Part shown: positions 1 through 5,685 of the stretch, piece by piece | Layout of the letters: every line of letters starts with the position of its first letter | Position numbering within the stretch: position 1 is the stretch's first letter | Origin: Anaerolineaceae bacterium | GTDB taxonomy: Bacteria; Chloroflexota; Anaerolineae; Anaerolineales; Anaerolineaceae | Direction: 5' to 3' | DNA: 5,876 bases | NCBI GenBank assembly: GCA_028714615.1 | Contig: JAQTMA010000063.1 | Location: forward strand, 1 to 5,876 | Notes under the pieces: generated by a model | Told to the model about the DNA's origin: nothing | Databases searched by the model: none | What the model saw: only the letters and a program-made list of their open reading frames with translations | Position numbers and translations under genes: made by a program

Positions 1-246
1 GTGCTGCTGCTCTCCGGCGAAGACGACCCGATCACTCCGCCGGCCAATGCCCAACAGGTCGCCAACAACCTGCCCAACAGCCTGGCTCTGGTTGCCCCCG
101 GTATGGGGCACAACGTCATTAACCGCGGATGCCTCCCGAAAGTGGTCGCCGATTTCATACAGGCTGGCAGCATCCATAACCTGGAAGCCACCTGTGTCCA
201 GCAAATCGCACCGATGCCCTTCTTCACCAGTTTCACAGGACCCTGA
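1..246 (+). CDS. Alpha/beta hydrolase, TAP-like C-terminal domain (3' fragment)
   Basis: The last 81 codons of a longer gene; the GTG at base 1 is most likely an internal valine codon, not a start. The peptide has the C-terminal part of an alpha/beta-hydrolase fold: SGEDDPITPP (residues 5-14), where Asp9 fits the catalytic acid, and PGMGHNV (33-39), where His37 fits the catalytic histidine. These are followed by RGC...ATC, with Cys44 and Cys65 as a possible disulfide. The ending with PFF and a terminal GP resembles the TAP-like (tripeptidyl-aminopeptidase type) hydrolase family, usually secreted or periplasmic proteases of about 500 residues. The nucleophile Ser, oxyanion region and any signal peptide lie left of the window, so substrate and location cannot be judged. 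Stop is TGA at 244-246. An 81-bp gap with an inverted repeat separates it from the ABC genes, so it need not share their operon. Confidence 0.85.
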   Translation: MLLLSGEDDPITPPANAQQVANNLPNSLALVAPGMGHNVINRGCLPKVVADFIQAGSIHNLEATCVQQIAPMPFFTSFTGP

Positions 247-261
247 TAATAGTAGGTTGCA

Positions 262-325
262 GATTGTAGATTTCTGATTGTTAAGTAACCACTAATCAGA
301 AATCTACAATCAGAAATCAGAAATC
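262..325. repeat. 18-bp perfect inverted repeat plus reiterated AATCAGAAATC units
   Basis: GATTGTAGATTTCTGATT (262-279) is exactly complementary to 294-311, with a 14-base loop. The right arm continues into overlapping copies of AATCAGAAATC, at 294-304, 308-318 and 315-325. The complement GATTTCTGATT occurs once, at 269-279, so it can pair with any of the three. The element is AT-rich compared with the flanking genes. It has no T-run after the stem, so it is not a classical terminator. It resembles a mobile intergenic palindromic repeat. Its last unit ends two bases before the ATG of the next gene and occupies the place where a ribosome binding site should be. Confidence 0.8.
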
Positions 326-327
326 AA

Positions 328-1059
328 ATGATTGAAGTTACCGATCTATACAAAACCTTCGGTTCAGTTCAGGCGCTGTGCGGCGTCGAGTTCACCGCCC
401 CGGATGGCCAGATCACCGGGTTGCTCGGCCCCAACGGCGCCGGGAAGACCACCACTCTGCGCATCCTGTATACCCTGCTCAAACCGGACCGCGGCGTCGC
501 TTGCGTGGACGGATTTGAAGCCACTACCCATTCGTTGGAGGTACAGCGTCGCATCGGAGCCTTGCCTGATTCGCATGGTTTATATCCCCGGCTTACAGCC
601 CGCGAGAATATCCGCTATTTCGGCGAATTGCATGGATTGCAAGGCGCCCAGTTGGAAGGAAGCATTCACCGCCTGATCCAGTTGCTAGAAATGGAAGATT
701 ATGCGGACCGGAGAACGAAAGGATTCTCCACCGGACAACGCCTGAAAGTCGCTATTGCCCGCGCCCTGGTGCACGAACCGCAGAATATCATTCTGGATGA
801 ACCCACCAACGGCCTGGATGTGATGAGCACGCGAGCGATGCGCGCTTTTATCGTCCGTTTACGGGAGGATGGCAAGTGTGTGCTCTTCTCCAGCCACATC
901 ATGCAAGAAGTGTCAGCGTTATGCGATAATATTGTAGTGATCGCCCAAGGCCGGGTGATGGCCTGTGGCACCCCTGAACAACTCAAACAAACTACCGGGA
1001 AGGATAATCTGGAAGACGCGTTCGTCGAAGCAATTGGGAGCGAAGAGGGCCTGGGATGA
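328..1059 (+). CDS. natA: NatA-type ABC transporter ATP-binding protein
   Basis: A 243-residue cytoplasmic ATPase, full length for a single-domain ABC subunit. Visible motifs in order: Walker A GPNGAGKT (34-41); a Q-loop region reading LPDSHGLYPRLTARENI (79-95), with Asp81 where most families have Gln; ABC signature FSTGQ (133-137) in place of LSGGQ; Walker B IILDEP (154-159) with catalytic Glu158; D-loop NGLD (161-164); switch His190 in SSHIM. The LPD...GLYPRLTARENI pattern is that of the NatA family, described in Bacillus for Na+ export. It should hydrolyse ATP to drive the permease encoded immediately downstream, which it overlaps by ATGA (1056-1059), implying translational coupling. The start at 328 gives the normal N-terminus (MIEVTDLYKTFG), but no Shine-Dalgarno is visible because a repeat runs up to the codon. 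The true cargo is unknown; the gene name reflects family only. Confidence 0.93.
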   Translation: MIEVTDLYKTFGSVQALCGVEFTAPDGQITGLLGPNGAGKTTTLRILYTLLKPDRGVACVDGFEATTHSLEVQRRIGALPDSHGLYPRLTARENIRYFGELHGLQGAQLEGSIHRLIQLLEMEDYADRRTKGFSTGQRLKVAIARALVHEPQNIILDEPTNGLDVMSTRAMRAFIVRLREDGKCVLFSSHIMQEVSALCDNIVVIAQGRVMACGTPEQLKQTTGKDNLEDAFVEAIGSEEGLG

Positions 1060-2243
1060 AGCGCGGCAGAAATATCTGGGTGGTCTTTCGTAAGGAAATG
1101 GTTGATAATCTGCGTGACCGACGGTCGGTTTTCAGCGCGAGTATCACTCCCTTATTCATGCCACTCTTCCTGGTAGCCCTCATTATGGTTATCGGAAAGA
1201 ATTTGATTGTCGACCCAATCGAAAAACCGCTGTTTCTGCCCGTGGTCGGAGCACAGCACGCACCATCGTTAATTCAATACCTCGAGCAAAACGGTGTAAC
1301 GATCCAGACAGCTAATGCCGACCCGGAAAGCACAGTGCGCACCGGCGCTGCCGATGTGATCGTTGTGATTTCCCCCGATTTCGGTACACTTTTTAAGGAA
1401 GGAAACCCGGCTGCCATCGACATCATCGTGGATAGTTCACGCCAATCAGCCGCAGGTACTGTCGAGCGTGTCCGCAATCTGCTGGCGCAATACAACTCCC
1501 AGATCGCTTCCCTACGTTTGCTGGCCCGCGGTGTCAGCCCACAAGTAGCCAGTCCCCTGGCAGTCAACACGATCAACGTGGCTACCCCACAGAGCCAAAC
1601 GTTGACCTTCCTGAATATGATGCCCTTCTTAATTGTCGTGGTGATCTTCATGGGAGGTATGTACGTGATCATCGACACCACCGCGGGAGAGCGCGAACGC
1701 GGTTCCCTCGAGCCTTTGTTGATCAACCCGGCGACGCGCGAGGAGTTCGTGCTTGGAAAGCTTCTTGCGTCACTCCCTTTTGCTTGCGCCACACTCATGC
1801 TTGCCCTGTTCGGTTTCTGGGTAGCCTTTGATCTCATTCCCCTCGAAAAATTTACCGGTTTTCCATTAACGATCGATGTCTCCACATTGCTGTCCATTTT
1901 CTACATCTCCCTTCCGATGATCCTACTTGCTTCAGGACTCCAGGTGGTCATCGCCACATTTACTCACAGTTTCAAGGAAGCCCAAACGTACCTGGCCCTG
2001 CTCCCCCTGGTGGCCGGTCTCCCGGGCGCTTTTTTGACCTTTTTACCGATCCACGCCAGCCTGGGGACCATGTTCATCCCTGCTTTTTCCCAGTCTCTGC
2101 TGATCAACCAGGCGATGCGGGGGGAACCTATCCAGCCTGCTTTCGGGTGGCTCTCCGCCGCCGTTACCATGGGGGTATCCTTGCTACTGGTTTGGGTAGC
2201 TATCCGGCTATATCAAAACGAGAGGGTGATTTTTGGGAATTGA
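1056..2243 (+). CDS. natB: NatB-type ABC-2 transporter permease
   Basis: A 395-residue integral membrane protein of the ABC-2 exporter class, partner of the upstream ATPase. Layout: a cytoplasmic amphipathic start (1-22, with FRKEMVDNLRDRRS), TM1 about 25-47, a large extracytoplasmic domain about 50-180, then five further hydrophobic segments near 186-207, 237-259, 277-302, 311-331 and 364-385. The charged loop after TM2 (about 208-235, containing GERERGSLEPLL) is the conserved ABC-2 segment thought to contact the ATPase. THSFKEAQTYL (303-313) is another family-typical motif. A long loop between TM1 and TM2 is typical of NatB/CcmB-like exporters rather than of importers. No substrate-binding protein or second permease is present, so it would act as a homodimer with two ATPase subunits. 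Cargo could be Na+, a drug or a peptide; sequence alone cannot decide. Confidence 0.92.
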   Translation: MKRGRNIWVVFRKEMVDNLRDRRSVFSASITPLFMPLFLVALIMVIGKNLIVDPIEKPLFLPVVGAQHAPSLIQYLEQNGVTIQTANADPESTVRTGAADVIVVISPDFGTLFKEGNPAAIDIIVDSSRQSAAGTVERVRNLLAQYNSQIASLRLLARGVSPQVASPLAVNTINVATPQSQTLTFLNMMPFLIVVVIFMGGMYVIIDTTAGERERGSLEPLLINPATREEFVLGKLLASLPFACATLMLALFGFWVAFDLIPLEKFTGFPLTIDVSTLLSIFYISLPMILLASGLQVVIATFTHSFKEAQTYLALLPLVAGLPGAFLTFLPIHASLGTMFIPAFSQSLLINQAMRGEPIQPAFGWLSAAVTMGVSLLLVWVAIRLYQNERVIFGN

Positions 2244-2247
2244 GCCT

Positions 2248-2757
2248 ATGCCGATCAACTGGTATACCCTGCATAGCCAACCGCATAAAGAAGACCTGCT
2301 TTGGCAGCAGGTACTCTCCCGTGGTTTTGAGTGTTTTTATCCACGCATCCGAGTTACCCCGATCAATCCGCGATCCCGGAAAATCCGCCCGTATTTTCCG
2401 GGATATATGTTCGTCCACACCGACCTCGATGCTTCCGGATCCTCGATCTTCCGGTGGATGCCGTATGCCACCGGACTGGTCTCCTTTGGAGGCGACCCTG
2501 CTACGGTTTCAGATGCCCTGGTCAATGCTCTGAAGCGACGGATCATGGAGATCGAGCAAGCCGGCGGCGAATTCTTCGAATCCGTGCATCCCGGAGACCC
2601 AGTATTGATCGAAGATGGACCTTTTGCCGGTTATGAGGCCATCTTCGATGTACGTTTGCCTGGAACCGAACGAGTGCGCGTTTTGCTCAAAATGCTCAGC
2701 CACCGGGTTTTATCGGTTGAGCTGCAGGCTGCTTCGATCAAAAAGAAAAAGAAATAA
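2248..2757 (+). CDS. NusG/RfaH-like transcription elongation factor paralogue
   Basis: 169 residues from ATG 2248. An NGN domain fills residues 1-100: it begins NWYTLHSQPHKED and contains RKIRPYFPGYMFV (44-56), a hallmark of NusG-family proteins. A KOW domain follows, from about 114, with PGDPVLIEDGPFAGYEAIF (115-133). The protein ends in five lysines. NGN domains bind the clamp helices of RNA polymerase; KOW domains bind NusE or Rho (NusG), or the ribosome (RfaH). The housekeeping nusG normally sits beside secE and rplK, so this copy is more likely a specialised paralogue (RfaH or LoaP style), which is inference. It follows the permease gene by 4 bp, or overlaps it if the alternative TTG at 2233 is used (174 residues). 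That TTG has GGTGAT (2225-2230) just upstream and cannot be excluded. I prefer the ATG because NusG proteins usually have few residues before the WY. Confidence 0.9.
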   Translation: MPINWYTLHSQPHKEDLLWQQVLSRGFECFYPRIRVTPINPRSRKIRPYFPGYMFVHTDLDASGSSIFRWMPYATGLVSFGGDPATVSDALVNALKRRIMEIEQAGGEFFESVHPGDPVLIEDGPFAGYEAIFDVRLPGTERVRVLLKMLSHRVLSVELQAASIKKKKK

Positions 2758-2769
2758 TGCCCCAATTGC

Positions 2770-2805
2770 AAAAGATCGCATGCAGAAATCAGCGTGCGAT
2801 CTTTT
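2770..2805. terminator. Bidirectional intrinsic terminator between convergent genes
   Basis: A near-perfect hairpin: arm 2770-2783 (AAAAGATCGCATGC) pairs with 2792-2805 (GCGTGCGATCTTTT), 14 pairs including one T-G wobble, around an 8-base loop (2784-2791). It is flanked by AAAA on the left and TTTT on the right, so either strand gives a GC-containing stem running into U4. It lies 12 bp after the NusG-like stop and 18 bp after the trpB stop on the other strand, the expected place for a shared terminator. A smaller palindrome, CGGAGCATTCCG (2811-2822), lies between it and the trpB stop. Confidence 0.82.
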
Positions 2806-2823
2806 CCTATCGGAGCATTCCGT

Positions 2824-4197
2824 TTATGCTGCGATCTTCACCTGGGGCAAATGCTCGGTGATCTGCCTGGCGTTTTCTTCCGGGTAATCGAAATCCTCCA
2901 ATTGGCCGGCGTTATAAGCCTGGTAGGCTGCCAAATCGAAATGACCGTGACCCGACAGGTTGAAGAGGATCACCCGCTTCTCACCTTTCTTCCTGGCGTC
3001 CAGAGCCTCATCGATCGCGGCCCGGATGGCATGCGCCGATTCCGGGGCCGGTAGGATTCCTTCGGTTTGAGCAAACTGCACGGCTGCCTGGAAGGTAGCG
3101 ATCTGGGGTACCGCTACGGCTTCGATATAACCGCTGTCATACAATGCACTCAGGACAGGCGCCATGCCGTGATAACGCAATCCACCTGCATGGATGGCTG
3201 CGGGGATAAAATCATGCCCGAGGGTATACATTTTGACGATCGGCGCCATGCGTCCCGTGTCGCCATAGTCGAAGGCATACACCCCTTTGGTTAGAGAGGG
3301 CGTCGCCGTCGGTTCGACAGCCAGCAAGCGTGTGCGCGTCCCGTTGCGCAGGTTGTGCCGCAAGAAGGGGAAGGCGATCCCCGAGAAATTCGATCCACCG
3401 CCCACACAACCGATGACCACGTCCGGATATTCTTCAGCGTGATCCATCTGTTTCAAGCATTCTTCCCCAATCACCGTCTGGTGCAACAGTACGTGATTGA
3501 GCACCGATCCCAAGCTATACTTCTTGTGTCCACCCGATTTCGCTGCTACCTCAACCGCCTCAGAGATGGCAATCCCCAGGGAACCGTTGGAATCTGGATC
3601 ATTCACCAGGATGTCGCGCCCGGAATCGGTGCGGTCGGAGGGGCTGGCGTAGACATGCGCTCCAAACGTTTCCATCAAAAAGCGCCGGTAGGGTTTCTGC
3701 TGGTAAGACACCTTCACCATGTAGACTTCTAGATCCAACCCGAACAACTTACAGGCCATCGCCAGAGCAGAGCCCCATTGACCGGCGCCTGTCTCCGTGG
3801 TCAGAGCACGCGTCCCGGCCGCCTTGTTGAAGAATGCCTGGGGAACGGCGGTGTTGGTCTTGTGGCTCCCGGAAGGAGAGACGCCTTCGTATTTATAGTA
3901 AATGTGGGCAGGAGTGTCCAGAGCCTTCTCCAGACGCCGGGCGCGCAGTAGAGGGGTAGGCCGGTAGAGTTTGTAGATCTCACGCACTTCTTCCGGAATT
4001 TCAATATAGCGTTCGGTCGATACCTCTTGCTGGATCAATTCCATCGGGAAGAGCACCGATAGGAAATCCGGGGTGACGGGTTCCTGGGTAATGGGATTCA
4101 GAACCGGGGCAGGGGCGACCGGAGAATCAGCGTTGATGTTGTACCAGAAACGCGGAACTTCGTTCTCGTCGAGTTGAAAGCGGGTTTGTTCTGTCAT
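2824..4197 (-). CDS. trpB: Tryptophan synthase beta chain, TrpB2 type (stand-alone)
   Basis: 457-residue PLP enzyme that condenses indole with L-serine to give L-tryptophan in the cytoplasm. Key residues: PLP Schiff-base lysine Lys113 in SGSHKTNTA (109-117); catalytic Glu135 in TETGAGQWG (134-142); PLP phosphate-binding GGGSN (266-270); C-terminal NLSGHGHFD (413-421). The N-terminal block RFWYN, the SGSHK version of the lysine motif, GAGQWG and SGHGH mark the TrpB2 subfamily rather than the TrpA-dependent TrpB1, whose lysine motif is GAHKIN and which is about 400 residues. No trpA lies in the window. Start chosen at ATG 4195-4197 because GAGGAG (4205-4210) sits 7 bases upstream and the protein then begins as the family does. 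The longer reading frame from 4269 would overlap trpS and add 24 unfamily-like residues. Co-directional with trpS 55 bp upstream, so it falls under the same T-box control. Confidence 0.93.
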   Translation of the reverse strand: MTEQTRFQLDENEVPRFWYNINADSPVAPAPVLNPITQEPVTPDFLSVLFPMELIQQEVSTERYIEIPEEVREIYKLYRPTPLLRARRLEKALDTPAHIYYKYEGVSPSGSHKTNTAVPQAFFNKAAGTRALTTETGAGQWGSALAMACKLFGLDLEVYMVKVSYQQKPYRRFLMETFGAHVYASPSDRTDSGRDILVNDPDSNGSLGIAISEAVEVAAKSGGHKKYSLGSVLNHVLLHQTVIGEECLKQMDHAEEYPDVVIGCVGGGSNFSGIAFPFLRHNLRNGTRTRLLAVEPTATPSLTKGVYAFDYGDTGRMAPIVKMYTLGHDFIPAAIHAGGLRYHGMAPVLSALYDSGYIEAVAVPQIATFQAAVQFAQTEGILPAPESAHAIRAAIDEALDARKKGEKRVILFNLSGHGHFDLAAYQAYNAGQLEDFDYPEENARQITEHLPQVKIAA

Positions 4198-4204
4198 GAT
4201 CAAT

Positions 4205-4210
4205 CTCCTC
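4205..4210 (-). promoter_or_regulatory. Shine-Dalgarno of trpB
   Basis: GAGGAG on the minus strand, 7 bases before ATG 4197. It decides the trpB start against the longer frame beginning at 4269. Confidence 0.8.
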
Positions 4211-4231
4211 TCGTGATTCAATTTGGATGCA

Positions 4232-4246
4232 GTGCCCAGAGGGCAC
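4232..4246 (-). other. Small hairpin in the trpS-trpB intergenic space
   Basis: GTGCCC-TCT-GGGCAC on the minus strand: a perfect 6-bp stem with a 3-base loop, 6 bases after the trpS stop and 34 bases before the trpB start. There is no U-run after it, so it is unlikely to terminate. It could protect or mark a processed mRNA end, or merely be a local palindrome. Confidence 0.5.
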
Positions 4247-4252
4247 GATTGC

Positions 4253-5305
4253 TTAACAAAATGTTCCAATCAACGGCAGCATGCTACCGCCTGAATTTGT
4301 AGCACTTACCGCATTGACTAACGTCAGACCCATGTCTTCCATCGCCTCATCCAGGTTGGCCTGGGCAATCGGGCGAGCGTGGTCGGTGCCAGCACGGATG
4401 ATGTCCACAATCCGCTCGGGGTGGACCATCAGCTCGATCCTTCGCTGGCGAATCGGAGCGAGTGAAGCATTGAGTACCTCTACCAGGTGGTGTTTCACGG
4501 CCACATCGCCAATCCTACCTTCCCTGTAAAGCCGCTTCATCTCTGCAACACCCTCCGGGTGCGGATCGAATACGTCCAGGTAGGTGAAAACCGGGTTGCC
4601 TTCCACGTGACCGGGATCATTGGGATGGATGCGAGCGGGGTCGGTGTACATCCTCATGACCTTACGAGATGTCTCTTCAGGGGTGTCGCTGATCAGGATC
4701 TGGTTCCTATATGACGTGTGCATCGTCCGGTTGTCCGTCCCGGGCAGGCGCGGCATGGCGGAAAGCAAAGCTTGCGGTTCGGGGAAAATGGGATGGTAGA
4801 GCTGGTTGTAGCGCCGGGCGATCTCTCGCGCCAGTTCCAGGTACGGTAGCTGGTCCTCTCCCACTGGGACGGTGTCGGCTTTATAAACCAGGATGTCGGC
4901 TGCCTGAAGAACCGGGTAGGTCAACAAACCCAGGGATGGCTGCAGATTGAGTTCCTTGACCTGCTCTTTAAATGTGGGGTTGCGCTCTAACCTGGAGACG
5001 GTCACCAACATGCTGAATAGCATGGCGAGCTGCACGTGCTGCGGCAGGGCCGACTGCAGCAACAGGGTTGACCGCTCCGGGTCGATTCCTGAGGCCAGCC
5101 AGTCGGCTGCTACCTGGATGGTGTTTTCACGGACCGCCTCTGAGTGGATATAATCCGTAGTTAATGTGTGCAGGTCAGCCAGCAGGAAGAAACACTCGTA
5201 GGTGTCCTGTAGAGTAGCCCAGGTTTGCAGCGTCCCAACCAGGTGGCCGATATGGCGCGCTCCAGTCGTACGGTGTCCGGTTAATATTCGTCCTTTGGTC
5301 TCCAT
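4253..5305 (-). CDS. trpS: Tryptophanyl-tRNA synthetase with atypical KMSKS motif
   Basis: 350-residue class I aminoacyl-tRNA synthetase that charges tRNA-Trp using ATP. It starts [21 protein letters not shown] with an intact HIGH motif (18-21). [12 protein letters not shown] (104-115) and the tryptophan/ATP pocket segment [24 protein letters not shown] (129-152) are typical TrpRS. The second signature is abnormal: after LPGTDNR the sequence reads TMHTS (194-198) where KMSKS is expected, so both lysines are missing. The downstream block with [16 protein letters not shown] and YLDVF (219-246) is family-like again. Homology ends near EDMGL (323-327); 23 more residues (to Cys350) do not resemble a TrpRS end. 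Start is supported by AAGGAG at 5312-5317, 6 bases upstream. It is the first gene after the T-box leader and precedes trpB. Identity is secure; whether it retains full activity is open. Confidence 0.94.
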   Translation of the reverse strand: METKGRILTGHRTTGARHIGHLVGTLQTWATLQDTYECFFLLADLHTLTTDYIHSEAVRENTIQVAADWLASGIDPERSTLLLQSALPQHVQLAMLFSMLVTVSRLERNPTFKEQVKELNLQPSLGLLTYPVLQAADILVYKADTVPVGEDQLPYLELAREIARRYNQLYHPIFPEPQALLSAMPRLPGTDNRTMHTSYRNQILISDTPEETSRKVMRMYTDPARIHPNDPGHVEGNPVFTYLDVFDPHPEGVAEMKRLYREGRIGDVAVKHHLVEVLNASLAPIRQRRIELMVHPERIVDIIRAGTDHARPIAQANLDEAMEDMGLTLVNAVSATNSGGSMLPLIGTFC

Positions 5306-5311
5306 CTATCT

Positions 5312-5317
5312 CTCCTT
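5312..5317 (-). promoter_or_regulatory. Shine-Dalgarno of trpS
   Basis: AAGGAG on the minus strand, 6 bases before ATG 5305 and directly after the U-rich tail of the T-box terminator. Confidence 0.85.
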
Positions 5318-5356
5318 AAAACAAAACGCGGTCATCCCATCATGGGGACGAACGCG
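5318..5356 (-). terminator. T-box regulated intrinsic terminator before trpS
   Basis: Minus-strand arm CGCGTTCGTCCC (5345-5356) pairs with GGGATGACCGCG (5327-5338): 11 of 12 positions pair, including one G-T wobble, with a single T-C mismatch. The loop is 6 bases and the tail is TTTTGTTTT (5318-5326). The trpS Shine-Dalgarno begins immediately after the tail, so read-through is needed for expression. Confidence 0.92.
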
Positions 5357-5358
5357 CT

Positions 5359-5380
5359 CCGGTCCGTGGTGCCACCCCGG
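5359..5380 (-). promoter_or_regulatory. T-box antiterminator
   Basis: The minus strand reads CCGG-GGTGGCACCACGGA-CCGG. Terminal CCGG arms (5377-5380 and 5359-5362) can pair, and the conserved TGGC bulge (5371-5374) would pair with the GCCA end of tRNA-Trp. A C in the fourth position is what a G73 discriminator requires, and bacterial tRNA-Trp usually has G73. Its 3' side abuts the terminator, so the two folds are probably exclusive. Confidence 0.9.
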
Positions 5381-5399
5381 TTAGGTCCAGCCGTTAAAG

Positions 5400-5425
5400 A
5401 AAAAACCCGTGCATGATGCAACGGG
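5400..5425 (-). terminator. Stem III-like hairpin followed by U6: possible extra terminator
   Basis: Minus-strand CCCGT (5421-5425) pairs with ACGGG (5406-5410). One T is bulged, and GCA pairs with TGC inside around a 3-base loop, giving about 8 pairs. Six T (5400-5405) follow, then CTTT. By position this is Stem III of the T-box. By form it also satisfies an intrinsic terminator, although the short bulged stem makes its strength uncertain. Confidence 0.5.
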
Positions 5426-5553
5426 AATTCGGCCAGCCTCACTCGATTTCGGGTACGACAGAATAACTCTGCTTATACCCTTTGCCCTGATAACGGTGGC
5501 AATTCCGGCGCGGGCTATTCGGGAATCTCTCTTTCGCCCGGCAACTCCGAGGT

Positions 5554-5556
5554 CCA
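5554..5556 (-). promoter_or_regulatory. T-box specifier codon UGG (Trp)
   Basis: Minus strand GAA-TGG-ACC-TCGGAG. The three bases directly before the ACC of the specifier loop are the only tryptophan codon, matching the trpS gene controlled. Confidence 0.92.
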
Positions 5557-5657
5557 TTCTGGGCTGACTTTCGGGCAGGCTCTCACCGTTCCCTGCTCTC
5601 TGTACCGCCGTTCCAACCCGTACTCGTCCTCATCAACGTCTTTATTATTGTTCTGTG

Positions 5658-5685
5658 ATTATATAGTGGAATTTGGAAATGTCAA
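5658..5685 (-). promoter_or_regulatory. Consensus sigma-70-type promoter of the trpS-trpB operon
   Basis: The minus strand has TTGACA (5680-5685) and TATAAT (5658-5663), both perfect consensus hexamers, separated by 16 bp. The predicted transcription start is near 5651, about 10 to 15 bases before the first conserved Stem I bases of the T-box. Such a strong promoter fits a gene controlled mainly by termination in its leader. Confidence 0.9.

Larger units (their letters stand above)
5306..5651 (-). ncRNA. T-box riboswitch leader, tRNA-Trp specific
   Basis: Leader RNA of trpS-trpB that reads the charging state of tRNA-Trp. Minus-strand elements in order: Stem I base GATGAGGACGAGTA; helix GGGTTG (5614-5619) with CAGCCC (5561-5566); GAGAG bulge; distal helix GCAGG (5592-5596) with CCTGC (5575-5579) enclosing the GGTGAGAG loop motif; specifier loop GAA-TGG-ACC, whose TGG (5554-5556) is the Trp codon. 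A Stem II-like hairpin pairs GGGTA (5476-5480) with TACCC (5451-5455). A Stem III-like hairpin lies at 5406-5425. The T-box core GGGGTGGCACCACGG (5364-5378) is followed by a terminator. When tRNA-Trp is uncharged its anticodon pairs with the specifier and its NCCA end with the TGGC bulge, stabilising the antiterminator; charged tRNA permits termination. The 5' end is estimated from the promoter. Confidence 0.95.

Noticed and set aside
1..3. GTG at base 1 as the true start of the hydrolase
   Set aside because: The sequence begins in the middle of an alpha/beta-hydrolase C-terminal domain, so the start must lie outside the window.
262..311. Inverted repeat as an intrinsic terminator for the hydrolase gene
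   Set aside because: The stem is AT-rich and no T-run follows; the reiterated units fit an intergenic repeat better.
1274..1897. 207-codon open frame on the minus strand inside natB
   Set aside because: It is fully antisense to a well-recognised permease, has no recognisable domain and no ribosome site was seen; it is a shadow of the coding frame.
3355..3732. 125-codon open frame on the plus strand inside trpB
   Set aside because: Antisense shadow of conserved TrpB sequence, including the PLP-binding region; no independent support.
4198..4269. Longer trpB frame starting at 4269
   Set aside because: It would overlap the trpS end and add 24 residues without family resemblance, whereas ATG 4197 has a strong, well-spaced Shine-Dalgarno.
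5202..5384. 60-codon open frame on the plus strand across the trpS start and T-box terminator
   Set aside because: It overlaps trpS and structured leader RNA in antisense and its product resembles no protein I know.
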